16,880 nt of DNA from Candidatus Gottesmanbacteria bacterium (GCA_016199185.1 JACQHE010000002.1:1-16880), one strand, 5' to 3'. Positions 6,225-12,612 are shown, counted from the stretch's first letter. Program-made: numbers and translations. The notes: generated by a model not told the origin, from the sequence alone.

Positions 6225-7737
6225 GCTTACATCGGTGGCGCACGTGGGGCTCTCAAGCGTTCCGGTTGACGTGGAAGTGGACGTGGCCGCCCAAGGGTTT
6301 CCTGGATTTACCATTGTAGGGCTTGCCGGCAAAGCGGTTGAGGAAGCGCGCGAACGGGTCAAAACCGCGATCACCAATTCCGGCATGGAGTTTCCCGGCA
6401 AAAAGATTACGGTAAATCTTGCCCCGGCCGATTTACCAAAAGACGGCGGTGCCTACGACCTTCCTATCGCCGTCGGTATACTCGTAGCCTCCGGGCAGAT
6501 TCGCTCAAGTGACGCGGTAACCAACGCAGTCTTTTACGGAGAGTTGGGTTTAAGCGGCGATGTGCGGCCCACGAAGGGGGTGCTCCTTGTGGGACTGTTT
6601 GCAAAGAAGCACCGGATAAAGGAAATATTTGTTCCCCGGGACTGTGCGCCAGAAGCGATGGTCGTTGACGGCATTACCGTATACGCGGTCACGAATTTGC
6701 GAGACCTTGTCGCCCACGTCATGGGGAGTACCCCGCTTTCCCGTCTGAAACGAAAGAGAGAGGCAGAGGGAGAAGGTGACTTGGTTGAGTTTGATTTGTC
6801 CGATGTTGCCGGTCAGGAGCAGGCGAAACGCGCGATGCTCATTGCGGCAGCCGGCGGGCACAACCTCCTCATGTCCGGGCCGCCGGGAGCTGGTAAAACC
6901 ATGCTTGCACGCGCCCTCCCCGGCATTTTGCCGCCACTGATCCGCACTGAAGCGCTTGAGGTGACAAGGATTTACTCTGTTGCCGGGCTTCTCCCGTCCG
7001 GTACTTCGCTTATGCACACCCGCCCGTTTCGAAGTCCGCATCACGGCATATCCGCTGCCGGCATCATCGGCGGCGGCAGCAATCCCCTGCCGGGAGAGGT
7101 AAGTTTAGCCCATCTCGGTGTCCTTTTTTTGGATGAAATGGCGGAGTTCCCGCGAAGTGTTCTTGAGTCGCTGCGCCAACCCATGGAGGACGGGGTTGTT
7201 TCCATCGTTCGGGTGGGAGCCCACGTTTCCTATCCGGCGAGTTTTACCCTCCTTGCCGCGGTCAACCCCTGTCCGTGCGGGTATCTGGGGCACCCCAAAC
7301 GGCCGTGCACCTGTTCCGAGAAGCAGGTAAGAAAGTATCGCTCTCGTCTGTCGGGGCCGATTCTGGACCGCATTGATCTCCATGTCCTTGTGCCGGCGGT
7401 GGAAACGGAAAAGTTAAGCGCCGGGCCGGGAGAGAAAGCGAGTTCAAAGACAGTGCGGGAGGCCGTGATCAAGGCACGCGCGGTCCAGGAGAAACGGTTT
7501 GCCGCCGAAGGACTCTACACGAATTCGCAGATGAGAAACAAGCATGTCAAGAAATACTGTGAGCTGGACAGCGAAACGCATCGACTGCTAAAACTTGCGG
7601 TTGAGACCTACGATCTTTCCGCCAGGGGTTATTTCCGTTTAATAAAAATTGCGCGCACGATTGCGGATCTGGCAGGAAACTCTTTGGTCACTTCTACGCA
7701 TATGGCAGAGGCGCTCCAGTATCGGTCGTCAATGTAA
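6214..7737 (+). CDS. comM: ComM/YifB, AAA+ Mg-chelatase-like helicase
   Basis: 507 aa, matching the YifB/ComM family length. Characterised ComM proteins form hexamers that promote branch migration of recombination intermediates in transformation. Residues 1-165 are the ChlI-like N-terminal domain (VPVDVEVDV, GFTIVGLAGKAVEEARERVK, NLAPADLPKDGGAYDLPIAVG). The AAA+ core has Walker A GPPGAGKT at 222-229, Walker B VLFLDEM at 303-309 and SGPILDRID at 380-388 with the probable arginine finger; NPCPCGYLGH plus CTC around 351-367 is a family-typical Cys cluster. The C-terminal Mg_chelatase_C region follows. ATG 6214 overlaps the end of dprA by 11 nt and has GAAGG upstream; an open frame back to 6142 is dprA coding sequence. 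Confidence 0.95.
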   Translation: MLVKLTSVAHVGLSSVPVDVEVDVAAQGFPGFTIVGLAGKAVEEARERVKTAITNSGMEFPGKKITVNLAPADLPKDGGAYDLPIAVGILVASGQIRSSDAVTNAVFYGELGLSGDVRPTKGVLLVGLFAKKHRIKEIFVPRDCAPEAMVVDGITVYAVTNLRDLVAHVMGSTPLSRLKRKREAEGEGDLVEFDLSDVAGQEQAKRAMLIAAAGGHNLLMSGPPGAGKTMLARALPGILPPLIRTEALEVTRIYSVAGLLPSGTSLMHTRPFRSPHHGISAAGIIGGGSNPLPGEVSLAHLGVLFLDEMAEFPRSVLESLRQPMEDGVVSIVRVGAHVSYPASFTLLAAVNPCPCGYLGHPKRPCTCSEKQVRKYRSRLSGPILDRIDLHVLVPAVETEKLSAGPGEKASSKTVREAVIKARAVQEKRFAAEGLYTNSQMRNKHVKKYCELDSETHRLLKLAVETYDLSARGYFRLIKIARTIADLAGNSLVTSTHMAEALQYRSSM

Positions 7738-7740
7738 TCC

Positions 7741-8100
7741 ATGAAGGCATACAACAAAGATACAGGGCGCATCGGAGAAGAGTTCGCGGGGAATCTGTTG
7801 CAGAAAAAAGGGTATACGGTCGTCAAACGCAATTTTGCGACGCGGTTTGGTGAAATCGATCTTATCTGTAAGGATGGCCAAACAACGGTGTTTGTTGAAG
7901 TGAAAACAAAGAAAGGCCTGGATTTTGGTTCCCCGGAGGAAATGTATACGAAGAGCAAGGCAGAGCGGGTAAAACGGATGGCATCAGTATATTTGGAGGG
8001 ACGCGAAACCAACTGCAGGATTGATATGGTAGCGATTGTGTTGGATGATGATAATCAGCCGCAACGTATGACCCATTACCCCAATGTCATATTGTGGTAA
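7741..8100 (+). CDS. yraN: YraN (UPF0102) endonuclease-fold protein
   Basis: 119 aa, family length. UPF0102 proteins have a PD-(D/E)XK-type fold. Seen here are GRIGEEFAGNLLQKKGYTVV at 9-28, NFATRFGEIDLI at 31-42 (Glu38, Asp40) and VFVEVKTKKG at 50-59 (Glu53, Lys55), which together give the nuclease-like E-D-ExK signature. It begins 3 nt after the comM stop, a frequent neighbour arrangement. Its biological substrate is not firmly established; context with dprA and comM fits DNA uptake or recombination. Its stop codon lies inside the extended -10 element of the next gene. Confidence 0.93.
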   Translation: MKAYNKDTGRIGEEFAGNLLQKKGYTVVKRNFATRFGEIDLICKDGQTTVFVEVKTKKGLDFGSPEEMYTKSKAERVKRMASVYLEGRETNCRIDMVAIVLDDDNQPQRMTHYPNVILW

Positions 8101-8103
8101 ACT
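8095..8103 (+). promoter_or_regulatory. Extended -10 overlapping the yraN stop
   Basis: TGgTAAACT, with its TAA being the yraN stop codon, lies 6 nt before the ATG at 8110. Leaderless expression of the next gene is predicted. No clear -35. Confidence 0.4.
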
Positions 8104-8109
8104 ATCTTT

Positions 8110-8604
8110 ATGGACAAACAGGTTGAAGAAGTACTCCTCGCTTGGACTTCCCCCTCGCGGCTTTTTAAGAAGCGCGACCGAGAGTACTTCACCAACATCG
8201 GCGCCATAGTCTTTCTCCTCACGATTATCTTGGTTTTTGCCCGGGAGTTTGTTCTTATTGCAGCCGTCCTTTCCATCGTGTTTTTGATCTACGTTCTCTC
8301 CACGGTCCCGCCGGAGGAAGTATCACACCGGATTACCAACTTGGGGATTGAAAGCGCCGGACACTTTTACCGATGGGAGGAACTTGCTGATTTTTGGCTG
8401 GAGGAGCAGTGGGGGCAATACATGATCATCTTGCGTCCCTACCTTTCACCTCGGGTGATTATCCTTCTGGGGGGTCAAAATCACGAGAAAGTCCGTGAGC
8501 TCATCGCTCGCCACATCCCGTTCCGTGAGGAGCCCCAGAAGACGTGGGTGGATAACGCCGCCACCTGGCTCACCCGCAAAATCCCTCTGGAAAAACCCGC
8601 GTAA
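8110..8604 (+). CDS. Unknown two-TM protein with C-terminal PH-like segment
   Basis: 164 aa. After a charged cytoplasmic start (KKRDREYF) there are two closely spaced transmembrane helices, about 29-43 (NIGAIVFLLTIILVF) and 47-65 (FVLIAAVLSIVFLIYVLST). The rest is a soluble alternating-strand domain: SHRITNLGIESAGHFYRWEELADFWLEE, a strand pair MIILRP/RVIILL, then a helix HEKVRELIARHIP. This layout (TM hairpin then a beta-rich domain ending in an amphipathic helix) is like bacterial PH-domain membrane proteins, but I cannot name a family with confidence. It starts 9 nt after yraN yet appears to have its own promoter. Confidence 0.7.
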   Translation: MDKQVEEVLLAWTSPSRLFKKRDREYFTNIGAIVFLLTIILVFAREFVLIAAVLSIVFLIYVLSTVPPEEVSHRITNLGIESAGHFYRWEELADFWLEEQWGQYMIILRPYLSPRVIILLGGQNHEKVRELIARHIPFREEPQKTWVDNAATWLTRKIPLEKPA

Positions 8605-8623
8605 TTGACTTTCATCTTTTATT

Positions 8624-8660
8624 GAACTAATCTAGATATACTACAACACTCGATTAGTTC
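8624..8660. repeat. Inverted repeat bracketing the promoter of the HTH/LAGLIDADG-like gene
   Basis: GAACTAATC (8624-8632) and GATTAGTTC (8652-8660) are perfect 9-bp arms around a 19-nt centre that holds TATACT (8637-8642), a likely -10. The right arm ends 3 nt before ATG 8664. It may be an operator bound by the encoded HTH protein, or an RNA hairpin at the start codon. Confidence 0.55.
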
Positions 8661-8663
8661 GTT

Positions 8664-9374
8664 ATGGAAAAACGACGGTGGCCGGAAGAAATTAAGGAAA
8701 GTGCAAAAAACCTTAGAAAACAGGGTCATTCATTTGGTCAGTTAACCAAAGAATTTGGTGTTGCCAAAAGCACACTCCATCAATGGGTTCGCGGCGTAAA
8801 ACGACCAGAAAAATTCACTCGCAGAGATAGGATTCGTTGGATAAAAAAGATTCAACCTCTCGGATCACAAGCCCAAAGGAGAAAAAGGGAACAAATGATT
8901 GATCAAGTGATTCAGGAAGTAAAGCAAGAAGTAACTGTATTATCTTTAGGCGAAGAGACGCAGAAAGCCATGCTCGCTATGTTATATTGGTCAGAAGGAA
9001 GTAAAGGAAGGGGGACCCTTAGTTTTGCAAATACCGACCCACGACTGATGCTGCTATTTATTACCCTATTTCGCAGGTGTTATTCAATTAACGAACAGAA
9101 ACTTCGCGTTCGGTTGCATCTTCATTGGTACCATAAAGCGAGAAAAGTCAGAACGTTTTGGTCAAAGCTTCTTCAAATACCAGAGGCGCAGTTTCAGAAG
9201 GTTTATCGAAAGAAAAGAAGTAAGGAAAAAACATTTCGGATGAATTTTGGAGGAATCTGTTTTTTACGGTATAATAATGAGCGGTTTCGGGAGAAACTAA
9301 TTCATTTTTCATACGCTCTCGGTGAGCGTGTCACAGGAAAGATAGATGTCCCCGTAGTTCAACGGAAAGAATAG
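8664..9374 (+). CDS. HTH protein with LAGLIDADG-like homing-endonuclease-type domain
   Basis: 236 aa. Residues 8-45 form a helix-turn-helix (QGHSFGQLTKEFGVAKSTLHQWVRG), then a basic linker and a domain beginning MLAMLYWSEGSKGRGTLSFANTDPRLMLLFITLF (about 103-136). The YWSEGSK helix end followed by a strand and NTDP is what HTH/LAGLIDADG-like proteins of environmental bacteria and archaea show; Glu111 would be the acidic residue at the helix end. Further conserved-looking parts are RVRLHLH at 148-154 and FWSKLL at 165-170. DNA binding is likely, nuclease activity is inference. It is AT-rich against its neighbours. The last nine codons lie within the tRNA-Arg gene, so its natural C-terminus now comes from tRNA sequence. 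Confidence 0.75.
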   Translation: MEKRRWPEEIKESAKNLRKQGHSFGQLTKEFGVAKSTLHQWVRGVKRPEKFTRRDRIRWIKKIQPLGSQAQRRKREQMIDQVIQEVKQEVTVLSLGEETQKAMLAMLYWSEGSKGRGTLSFANTDPRLMLLFITLFRRCYSINEQKLRVRLHLHWYHKARKVRTFWSKLLQIPEAQFQKVYRKKRSKEKTFRMNFGGICFLRYNNERFREKLIHFSYALGERVTGKIDVPVVQRKE

Positions 9375-9422
9375 GTCTTTGCGGAAGATCTGATGGCAGT
9401 TCGATTCTGCCCGGGGACGCCA
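9348..9422 (+). tRNA. tRNA-Arg(GCG)
   Basis: Acceptor GTCCCCG pairs with CGGGGAC; discriminator G and encoded CCA at 9420-9422. D-stem GTTC/GAAT, anticodon stem GGTCT/AGATC with one G-U, loop TTGCGGA, anticodon GCG reading CGC. Variable loop TGAT; T-stem GGCAG/CTGCC with TTCGATT. All arms pair well. Most bacteria use ACG (inosine-modified) for this box, so GCG is noteworthy. The 5' 27 nt overlap the HTH gene. Confidence 0.9.
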
Positions 9423-9423
9423 A

Positions 9424-9510
9424 GGAAGGATGCCGGAGCGGCTTAACCCCAGAACCAAAGCGAAGCTTGGTTCGGGGCAGGCTGCCTGGTCTCGAACCCC
9501 GCATCCGTGC
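9424..9510 (+). pseudogene. Palindrome-rich tRNA-Ser-like relic
   Basis: Begins GGAAGGATGCCGGAGCGGCT, like the 5' third of a serine tRNA, but then a hairpin GAACCAAAGC-GAA-GCTTGGTTC (9452-9473) interrupts it. GGTCTCGAA at 9488-9496 repeats the anticodon region of the intact tRNA-Ser(CGA) downstream. No matching 3' acceptor exists. Other pairings are GGATGC 9428-9433 with GCATCC 9501-9506, and CAGG-CTG-CCTG 9478-9488. It is either a decayed tRNA invaded by a repeat or a different structured RNA. Confidence 0.4.
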
Positions 9511-9593
9511 GGAGGGATGCTCCGAATGGTAAGGAACCGGTCTCGAAAACCGGCGCCCGCAAGGGCTTGCGAGTTCGATTCTCGCTCCCTCCG
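9511..9593 (+). tRNA. tRNA-Ser(CGA)
   Basis: Acceptor GGAGGGA pairs with TCCCTCC, discriminator G9593; CCA is not encoded (CTC follows). Anticodon stem CCGGT/ACCGG, loop CTCGAAA, anticodon CGA. Long variable arm GCCCGCAAGGGC; T-stem GCGAG/CTCGC with TTCGATT. Confidence 0.93.
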
Positions 9594-9627
9594 CTCTGGT
9601 GCGGGGCAAATCTCGCCCCCACCGCTT

Positions 9628-9696
9628 ATGACCATCACAATCTGCGGGGGTATGAAATTTTTGAGTGTGGATAGTATAATACCCATATGGGTATAA
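9628..9696 (+). pseudogene. Truncated 5' copy of the gene at 10398
   Basis: ATGACCATCACAATCTGCGG at 9628-9647 is identical to the first 20 nt of the gene at 10398, and 8 of the next 13 bases also match. It reads MTITICGGMKF, against MTITICGSMQF in the full gene, then departs and stops after 22 codons at 9696, inside the start of the MNT gene. It is a start-region remnant or a partial duplication; translation as a leader peptide is possible. Confidence 0.7.
9675..9680 (+). promoter_or_regulatory. -10 box of the MNT/HEPN operon
   Basis: Consensus TATAAT ends 6 nt before ATG 9687, predicting a leaderless or near-leaderless transcript. The -35 region is not recognisable. Confidence 0.55.
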
Positions 9697-10010
9697 CCGA
9701 TGTTTATCAACAAAGAGCGCAACAGGTAGCGGCAATTCTCAAAAAGTCCCATCCCCAAAAAATAGTCCTCTTTGGATCGGGAGCGAGCGGAAAGATCACA
9801 AAAGGGAGTGATCTGGATATCTGTCTAGTGAAAGACGGCAATCCCCTGGAGATCAAAAAGAGTCTCTGGAAGCTCCTCCGTAATGCCGGGTATGATTGGG
9901 AAATAGAGCCTGATATCCATGTTTTCTCTCCTTCACGTTTTGCCGATTATTTACGGCGTGGCGATCCTTTTGTGGAGGAAATTGCCAAGGGGAAGGTGCT
10001 GTATGGATGA
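9687..10010 (+). CDS. Minimal nucleotidyltransferase (MNT/MntA-type antitoxin)
   Basis: 107 aa. The polymerase-beta-like fold is shown by IVLFGSGASGKITKGSDLDICLV at 26-48: the GS motif (Gly30, Ser31) and the two catalytic Asp in DLD (42 and 44). A third acidic residue is Asp76 in IEPDIHVF. The usual GSRARG is GSGASG here. In characterised MNT-HEPN pairs the MNT protein neutralises the HEPN RNase by transferring AMP to it. The stop overlaps the start of the HEPN gene by 8 nt, the usual gene order. ATG 9687 sits exactly 6 nt after a TATAAT box. Confidence 0.9.
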   Translation: MGITDVYQQRAQQVAAILKKSHPQKIVLFGSGASGKITKGSDLDICLVKDGNPLEIKKSLWKLLRNAGYDWEIEPDIHVFSPSRFADYLRRGDPFVEEIAKGKVLYG

Positions 10011-10401
10011 TCGGTTCGAAGAGCTCGCAAGTGCATGGTTTGCTAAAGCCCAAGACGATCTTGCTTGGGCAAAGGATACGTTTGCGGATAATCGGTTTGG
10101 CAGTGTTTGTTTCCTGTGTCAGCAGGTAGCAGAAAAGGCGCTCAAAGCGTACCTTTTTGTTTATAGACAAAAACTCATTCGGACGCACAATCTTCCGCGT
10201 CTTAATGAAAAGTGTAAACAATTCGATGCAGAATTTATACAGCTTCATGACGCAGTGGATACTCTCAATAGCTACTATACCGATACGCGCTATCCGGACA
10301 TTTGGGATTACGCGCGATTTGAAGATAAAAATCTCGCAGAAGAGGCAATTCGTTTTGCCGAAAAAATCATAGCATTTATAAGAAAGAAAAAGGAGACATG
10401 A
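10003..10401 (+). CDS. HEPN domain protein (toxin RNase, partner of MNT)
   Basis: 132 aa all-helical protein. Typical HEPN features are CFLCQQVAEKALKAYL at 36-51, the active-site pattern Arg55-x6-His62 in RQKLIRTHNLP, and YTDTRYPD at 92-99. HEPN toxins of this group cleave RNA as dimers. ATG 10003 is chosen because GGAAGG lies 7 nt upstream and the overlap with the MNT stop is typical; an open frame back to 9919 is MNT coding sequence. Its TGA overlaps the next ATG (ATGA), so all three genes are translationally coupled. Confidence 0.9.
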   Translation: MDDRFEELASAWFAKAQDDLAWAKDTFADNRFGSVCFLCQQVAEKALKAYLFVYRQKLIRTHNLPRLNEKCKQFDAEFIQLHDAVDTLNSYYTDTRYPDIWDYARFEDKNLAEEAIRFAEKIIAFIRKKKET

Positions 10402-10817
10402 CCATCACAATCTGCGGCAGCATGCAGTTTCACCGGGAGATGCGGGAGACGCGAGATGCGCTTGAATCGCAGGGACACGTTGTGTTGTTACCTAAGAGCA
10501 TCGAGCTTATGGATACCCAGGGGTATGTCCACCCCGAAGATGACGAGGAACGGATCACTGCCAAAATCGAGCACGATTTCATCCGCGAACACTTCAAAAA
10601 AATTGAAGAGGCAGATGCGATTCTGGTTCTCAATTACGACAAGAAAGGCATCCCCAACTACATTGGCGGCAATACATTTCTCGAGATGGGACTTGCCTTT
10701 TGGTTGGGCAAAAAGATATTTCTTCTGCAACCCATTCCTGATATGAATTACAAGACCGAAATGCACGCCATGCAGCCCGTGGTCCTGAATGGCGAACTCA
10801 CCAAGATTGGAGAATGA
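10398..10817 (+). CDS. Nucleoside 2-deoxyribosyltransferase-like protein
   Basis: 139 aa. Starts with a Rossmann-like strand MTITICGSMQFHREM, followed by LESQGHVVLLPKS at 22-34, a helix FIREHFKKIEEADAILVLN at 61-79, and NYIGGNTFLEMGLAFWLGKKIFLL at 87-110, where Glu96 occupies the position of the catalytic glutamate in the 2-deoxyribosyltransferase family. Such proteins act on the glycosidic bond of nucleosides or nucleotides; the real substrate here is unknown. It overlaps the HEPN gene by 4 nt with AGGAG just upstream. A broken copy of its first 33 nt lies 770 nt upstream, on the other side of the MNT-HEPN pair. Confidence 0.8.
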   Translation: MTITICGSMQFHREMRETRDALESQGHVVLLPKSIELMDTQGYVHPEDDEERITAKIEHDFIREHFKKIEEADAILVLNYDKKGIPNYIGGNTFLEMGLAFWLGKKIFLLQPIPDMNYKTEMHAMQPVVLNGELTKIGE

Positions 10818-10820
10818 AGT

Positions 10821-11117
10821 ATGCCTGGCACGGTTACAGCGGCGCAATTTTTTGGCAGTGAGGGGTGGTTCGAAAGAGAAGCGAGAAGTGATCTCAATAG
10901 TGCATTTGAGCACGTGGTTTCGAAATTGTCCCTCAGTGAAGTTTATGCGCCAGGTGAGTTAGAAAAAATTCTACAAGTGCTTGCTGAGAGATACCCCGTG
11001 GAGTTTCCCTTATGGGTGCAGAGATACGCAGATGGTGTCCATTTGCTAAGAGAAAAAGACCCGTACGGTGTAGAGGGGTCGATTCCCAACCCGTTTTTTC
11101 GGTTTATAGAGCGATAA
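10821..11117 (+). CDS. Small unknown protein after the deoxyribosyltransferase-like gene
   Basis: 98 aa, mostly helical with many acidic and aromatic residues (FFGSEGWFEREARSDLNSAFEHVV near the start, ILQVLAERYPVEFPLWVQRYADGVHLL in the middle). No signal peptide, no membrane segment, no Cys. GGAG lies 8 nt before the ATG, and it follows the previous gene by 3 nt, so it is the last gene of the MNT/HEPN operon. I do not recognise the family; a link to nucleotide metabolism or the toxin system is only context. Confidence 0.65.
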   Translation: MPGTVTAAQFFGSEGWFEREARSDLNSAFEHVVSKLSLSEVYAPGELEKILQVLAERYPVEFPLWVQRYADGVHLLREKDPYGVEGSIPNPFFRFIER

Positions 11118-11132
11118 ACCTCTAGTCGAGGT

Positions 11133-11166
11133 ATCACAAAATTATGCACGTGCATAATTTTGTGAT
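11133..11166. repeat. Perfect 34-bp palindrome centred on CACGTG
   Basis: ATCACAAAATTATGCAC (11133-11149) is followed at once by its exact reverse complement (11150-11166). The A-rich left and T-rich right flanks around a GC centre fit a bidirectional intrinsic terminator between the convergent genes ending at 11117 and 11211; a protein-binding site is also possible. Confidence 0.8.
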
Positions 11167-11189
11167 GAGTTGATAAACTGCAACAGAAT

Positions 11190-11221
11190 TGACAAAATAT
11201 ACCACGTGGTTTATTTTGTCA
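11190..11221. repeat. Second CACGTG-centred palindrome (32 bp)
   Basis: TGACAAAATATACCAC and its reverse complement (11206-11221) match in all but one pair. It resembles the palindrome at 11133-11166 in centre (CACGTG) and flanks (ACAAAAT..ATTTTGT). It includes the stop codon of the minus-strand DUF2079 gene, so it probably terminates that gene. Confidence 0.75.
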
Positions 11222-12578
11222 CGACCGAGGATCTTTGGAAGACGTACTGCTTTTCGGTCTGATAGATAATCCGATACAGAGGGTCGGATTGAAGAGCGTC
11301 GATGATTTCCTCCACGTCTTTAATGCCTTTGTAGTCTTTGATGCCAAAGAAGTTGTTGGGGTTTTGGCCGTCGCGGGCATCGATGACGATGTACTCCGGT
11401 GTCCAGTCCCAGTAGTTTTTTCGCAGGAGATACACCGGTTGGTGGGCAAACCGGGTCGCCAGATTATTTTGCGCCATCACCGTTCTCTCCTTGGGTATCT
11501 GCGAAACAAGCCGGTTGAGAAAGGCAAAGTTTTTGGTGTGAGCATAAAACGCCGGATTGTACGCTAAACCCAGCGGTCCATGGAGCTTGAATTGGTGGAG
11601 AAAGACGGCGGTCGCGACGAGAAACACTGCAACCAGGCGCCCCCGCCGACGCAGTCCCATCACTGTCGCATACCCCAAAACCGGTGCAAGCTGGGCGCTG
11701 TAGTGGAGGCCCAGATCCCAGCGAAGGTTGGTGTCTTTTGGCACGAAGCGGACGAATAAGTCCTGGAGGATGAGAAGCCACGCCGGCGGGTAGAGGAGCG
11801 GGAGAAACAGAAAGCTCCCGAAGGAGTACAGAAGCGTTTTTCGTTTAATCGCTTCGTCAAAGAGCCCCGTGATGTTGCCCCAAAGACCAGAAGGCAAGAC
11901 CGGGCTATAGCCGTAGGGTTTGCCGGCAAAGTACGGGATGATGAGCTTTGTTGCAATCAGTCCCCAGAGTATCGAAACAATCAGGGTTACGAACCCAATG
12001 CGTCGCCATTTTTTGTCGGTGAGAAGTATAGTAAGTCCCAGCGCTGCACCCAAGATCGCGGTACTTTCTTTGATGCCAAGGGTCAGGAGGAGAAATAGCC
12101 AAAAGAGTTTTTGCCGCCTTGCAACGTAGGACCAAAGCAGAAGCATGAGCGGGAGCGTGCCGACCGTCACTTCATGAAAGTCCGTGATGATGGCGTTTTG
12201 GAGTCCGACGAAGAGGAGATAGCTGACCATCACGGCAAACGAAAGGAAGCCCTGTTTGAGTACCCGTAGCCCGATGTGATATAAGACAAGGCCACTCAAA
12301 GCAACGGCGAGTGCTTGTGCGATGAGTAAGACTTCTTGCCGACTCGTTAACCAGTAAAGCGGCGATAGAAGAAATATCGTCGGGCTGAAATGGTCGGCGA
12401 AGATCCACTTTCCGGGTACGACGAGGTGCTCGATGACCGGTGGCTGCAGGCGTGAGGCGTACCAGATGGCCTGGTCGAAGATGCCGAAGTCAAAGTAAAA
12501 CACTTCATACTGCCAGAAACGGTGGAGGGAAACCAGCGTCGCCGCAATTGCGTAGAGGATGAAAAGATATGCAGCCAT
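11211..12578 (-). CDS. DUF2079 polytopic membrane protein
   Basis: 455 aa. DUF2079 proteins are GT-C-glycosyltransferase-like membrane proteins of unproven function, often near envelope genes. The signature FDFGIFDQAIWYASR at 29-43 is followed by ADHFSPTIFLLSPLYWL at 61-77, and there are about ten hydrophobic segments up to about residue 335 (for example FWLFLLLTL and FLFLPLLYPPAWLLIL). The Asp30/Asp35 pair and ADH at 61-63 resemble the catalytic acidic loop of GT-C enzymes. The last 100 residues are a soluble tail with a Rossmann-like section (IVIDARDG). Three nested ATGs lie near the start; ATG 12578 is the one in frame, with TACAAT 6 nt upstream. Confidence 0.88.
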   Translation of the reverse strand: MAAYLFILYAIAATLVSLHRFWQYEVFYFDFGIFDQAIWYASRLQPPVIEHLVVPGKWIFADHFSPTIFLLSPLYWLTSRQEVLLIAQALAVALSGLVLYHIGLRVLKQGFLSFAVMVSYLLFVGLQNAIITDFHEVTVGTLPLMLLLWSYVARRQKLFWLFLLLTLGIKESTAILGAALGLTILLTDKKWRRIGFVTLIVSILWGLIATKLIIPYFAGKPYGYSPVLPSGLWGNITGLFDEAIKRKTLLYSFGSFLFLPLLYPPAWLLILQDLFVRFVPKDTNLRWDLGLHYSAQLAPVLGYATVMGLRRRGRLVAVFLVATAVFLHQFKLHGPLGLAYNPAFYAHTKNFAFLNRLVSQIPKERTVMAQNNLATRFAHQPVYLLRKNYWDWTPEYIVIDARDGQNPNNFFGIKDYKGIKDVEEIIDALQSDPLYRIIYQTEKQYVFQRSSVVTK

Positions 12579-12584
12579 GCCATT

Positions 12585-12594
12585 ATTGTATAAT
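12585..12594. promoter_or_regulatory. Overlapping divergent -10 boxes (DUF2079 gene / tRNA-Arg)
   Basis: On the minus strand TACAAT (12590-12585) is 6 nt from the DUF2079 ATG. On the plus strand TATAAT (12589-12594) lies 18 nt before tRNA-Arg(CCG). The two boxes share bases, so the two units should compete for polymerase. Confidence 0.5.
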
Positions 12595-12612
12595 ACGCAC
12601 AGTCTTAAAGAA

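Noticed and set aside
9598..9623. GGTGCGGGG/CCCCCACC hairpin after tRNA-Ser(CGA) as an intrinsic terminator
   Set aside because: The stem is good but no T-run follows, so termination cannot be claimed.
9430..9696. 88-aa plus-strand frame
   Set aside because: Its first two thirds are the tRNA relic and tRNA-Ser(CGA); only the last 22 codons correspond to the gene-start remnant, reported separately.
9309..9758. 149-aa minus-strand frame and an overlapping 134-aa one
   Set aside because: They run antisense through two tRNA genes; peptides such as RIELPS and RERESNS are typical translations of tRNA sequence.
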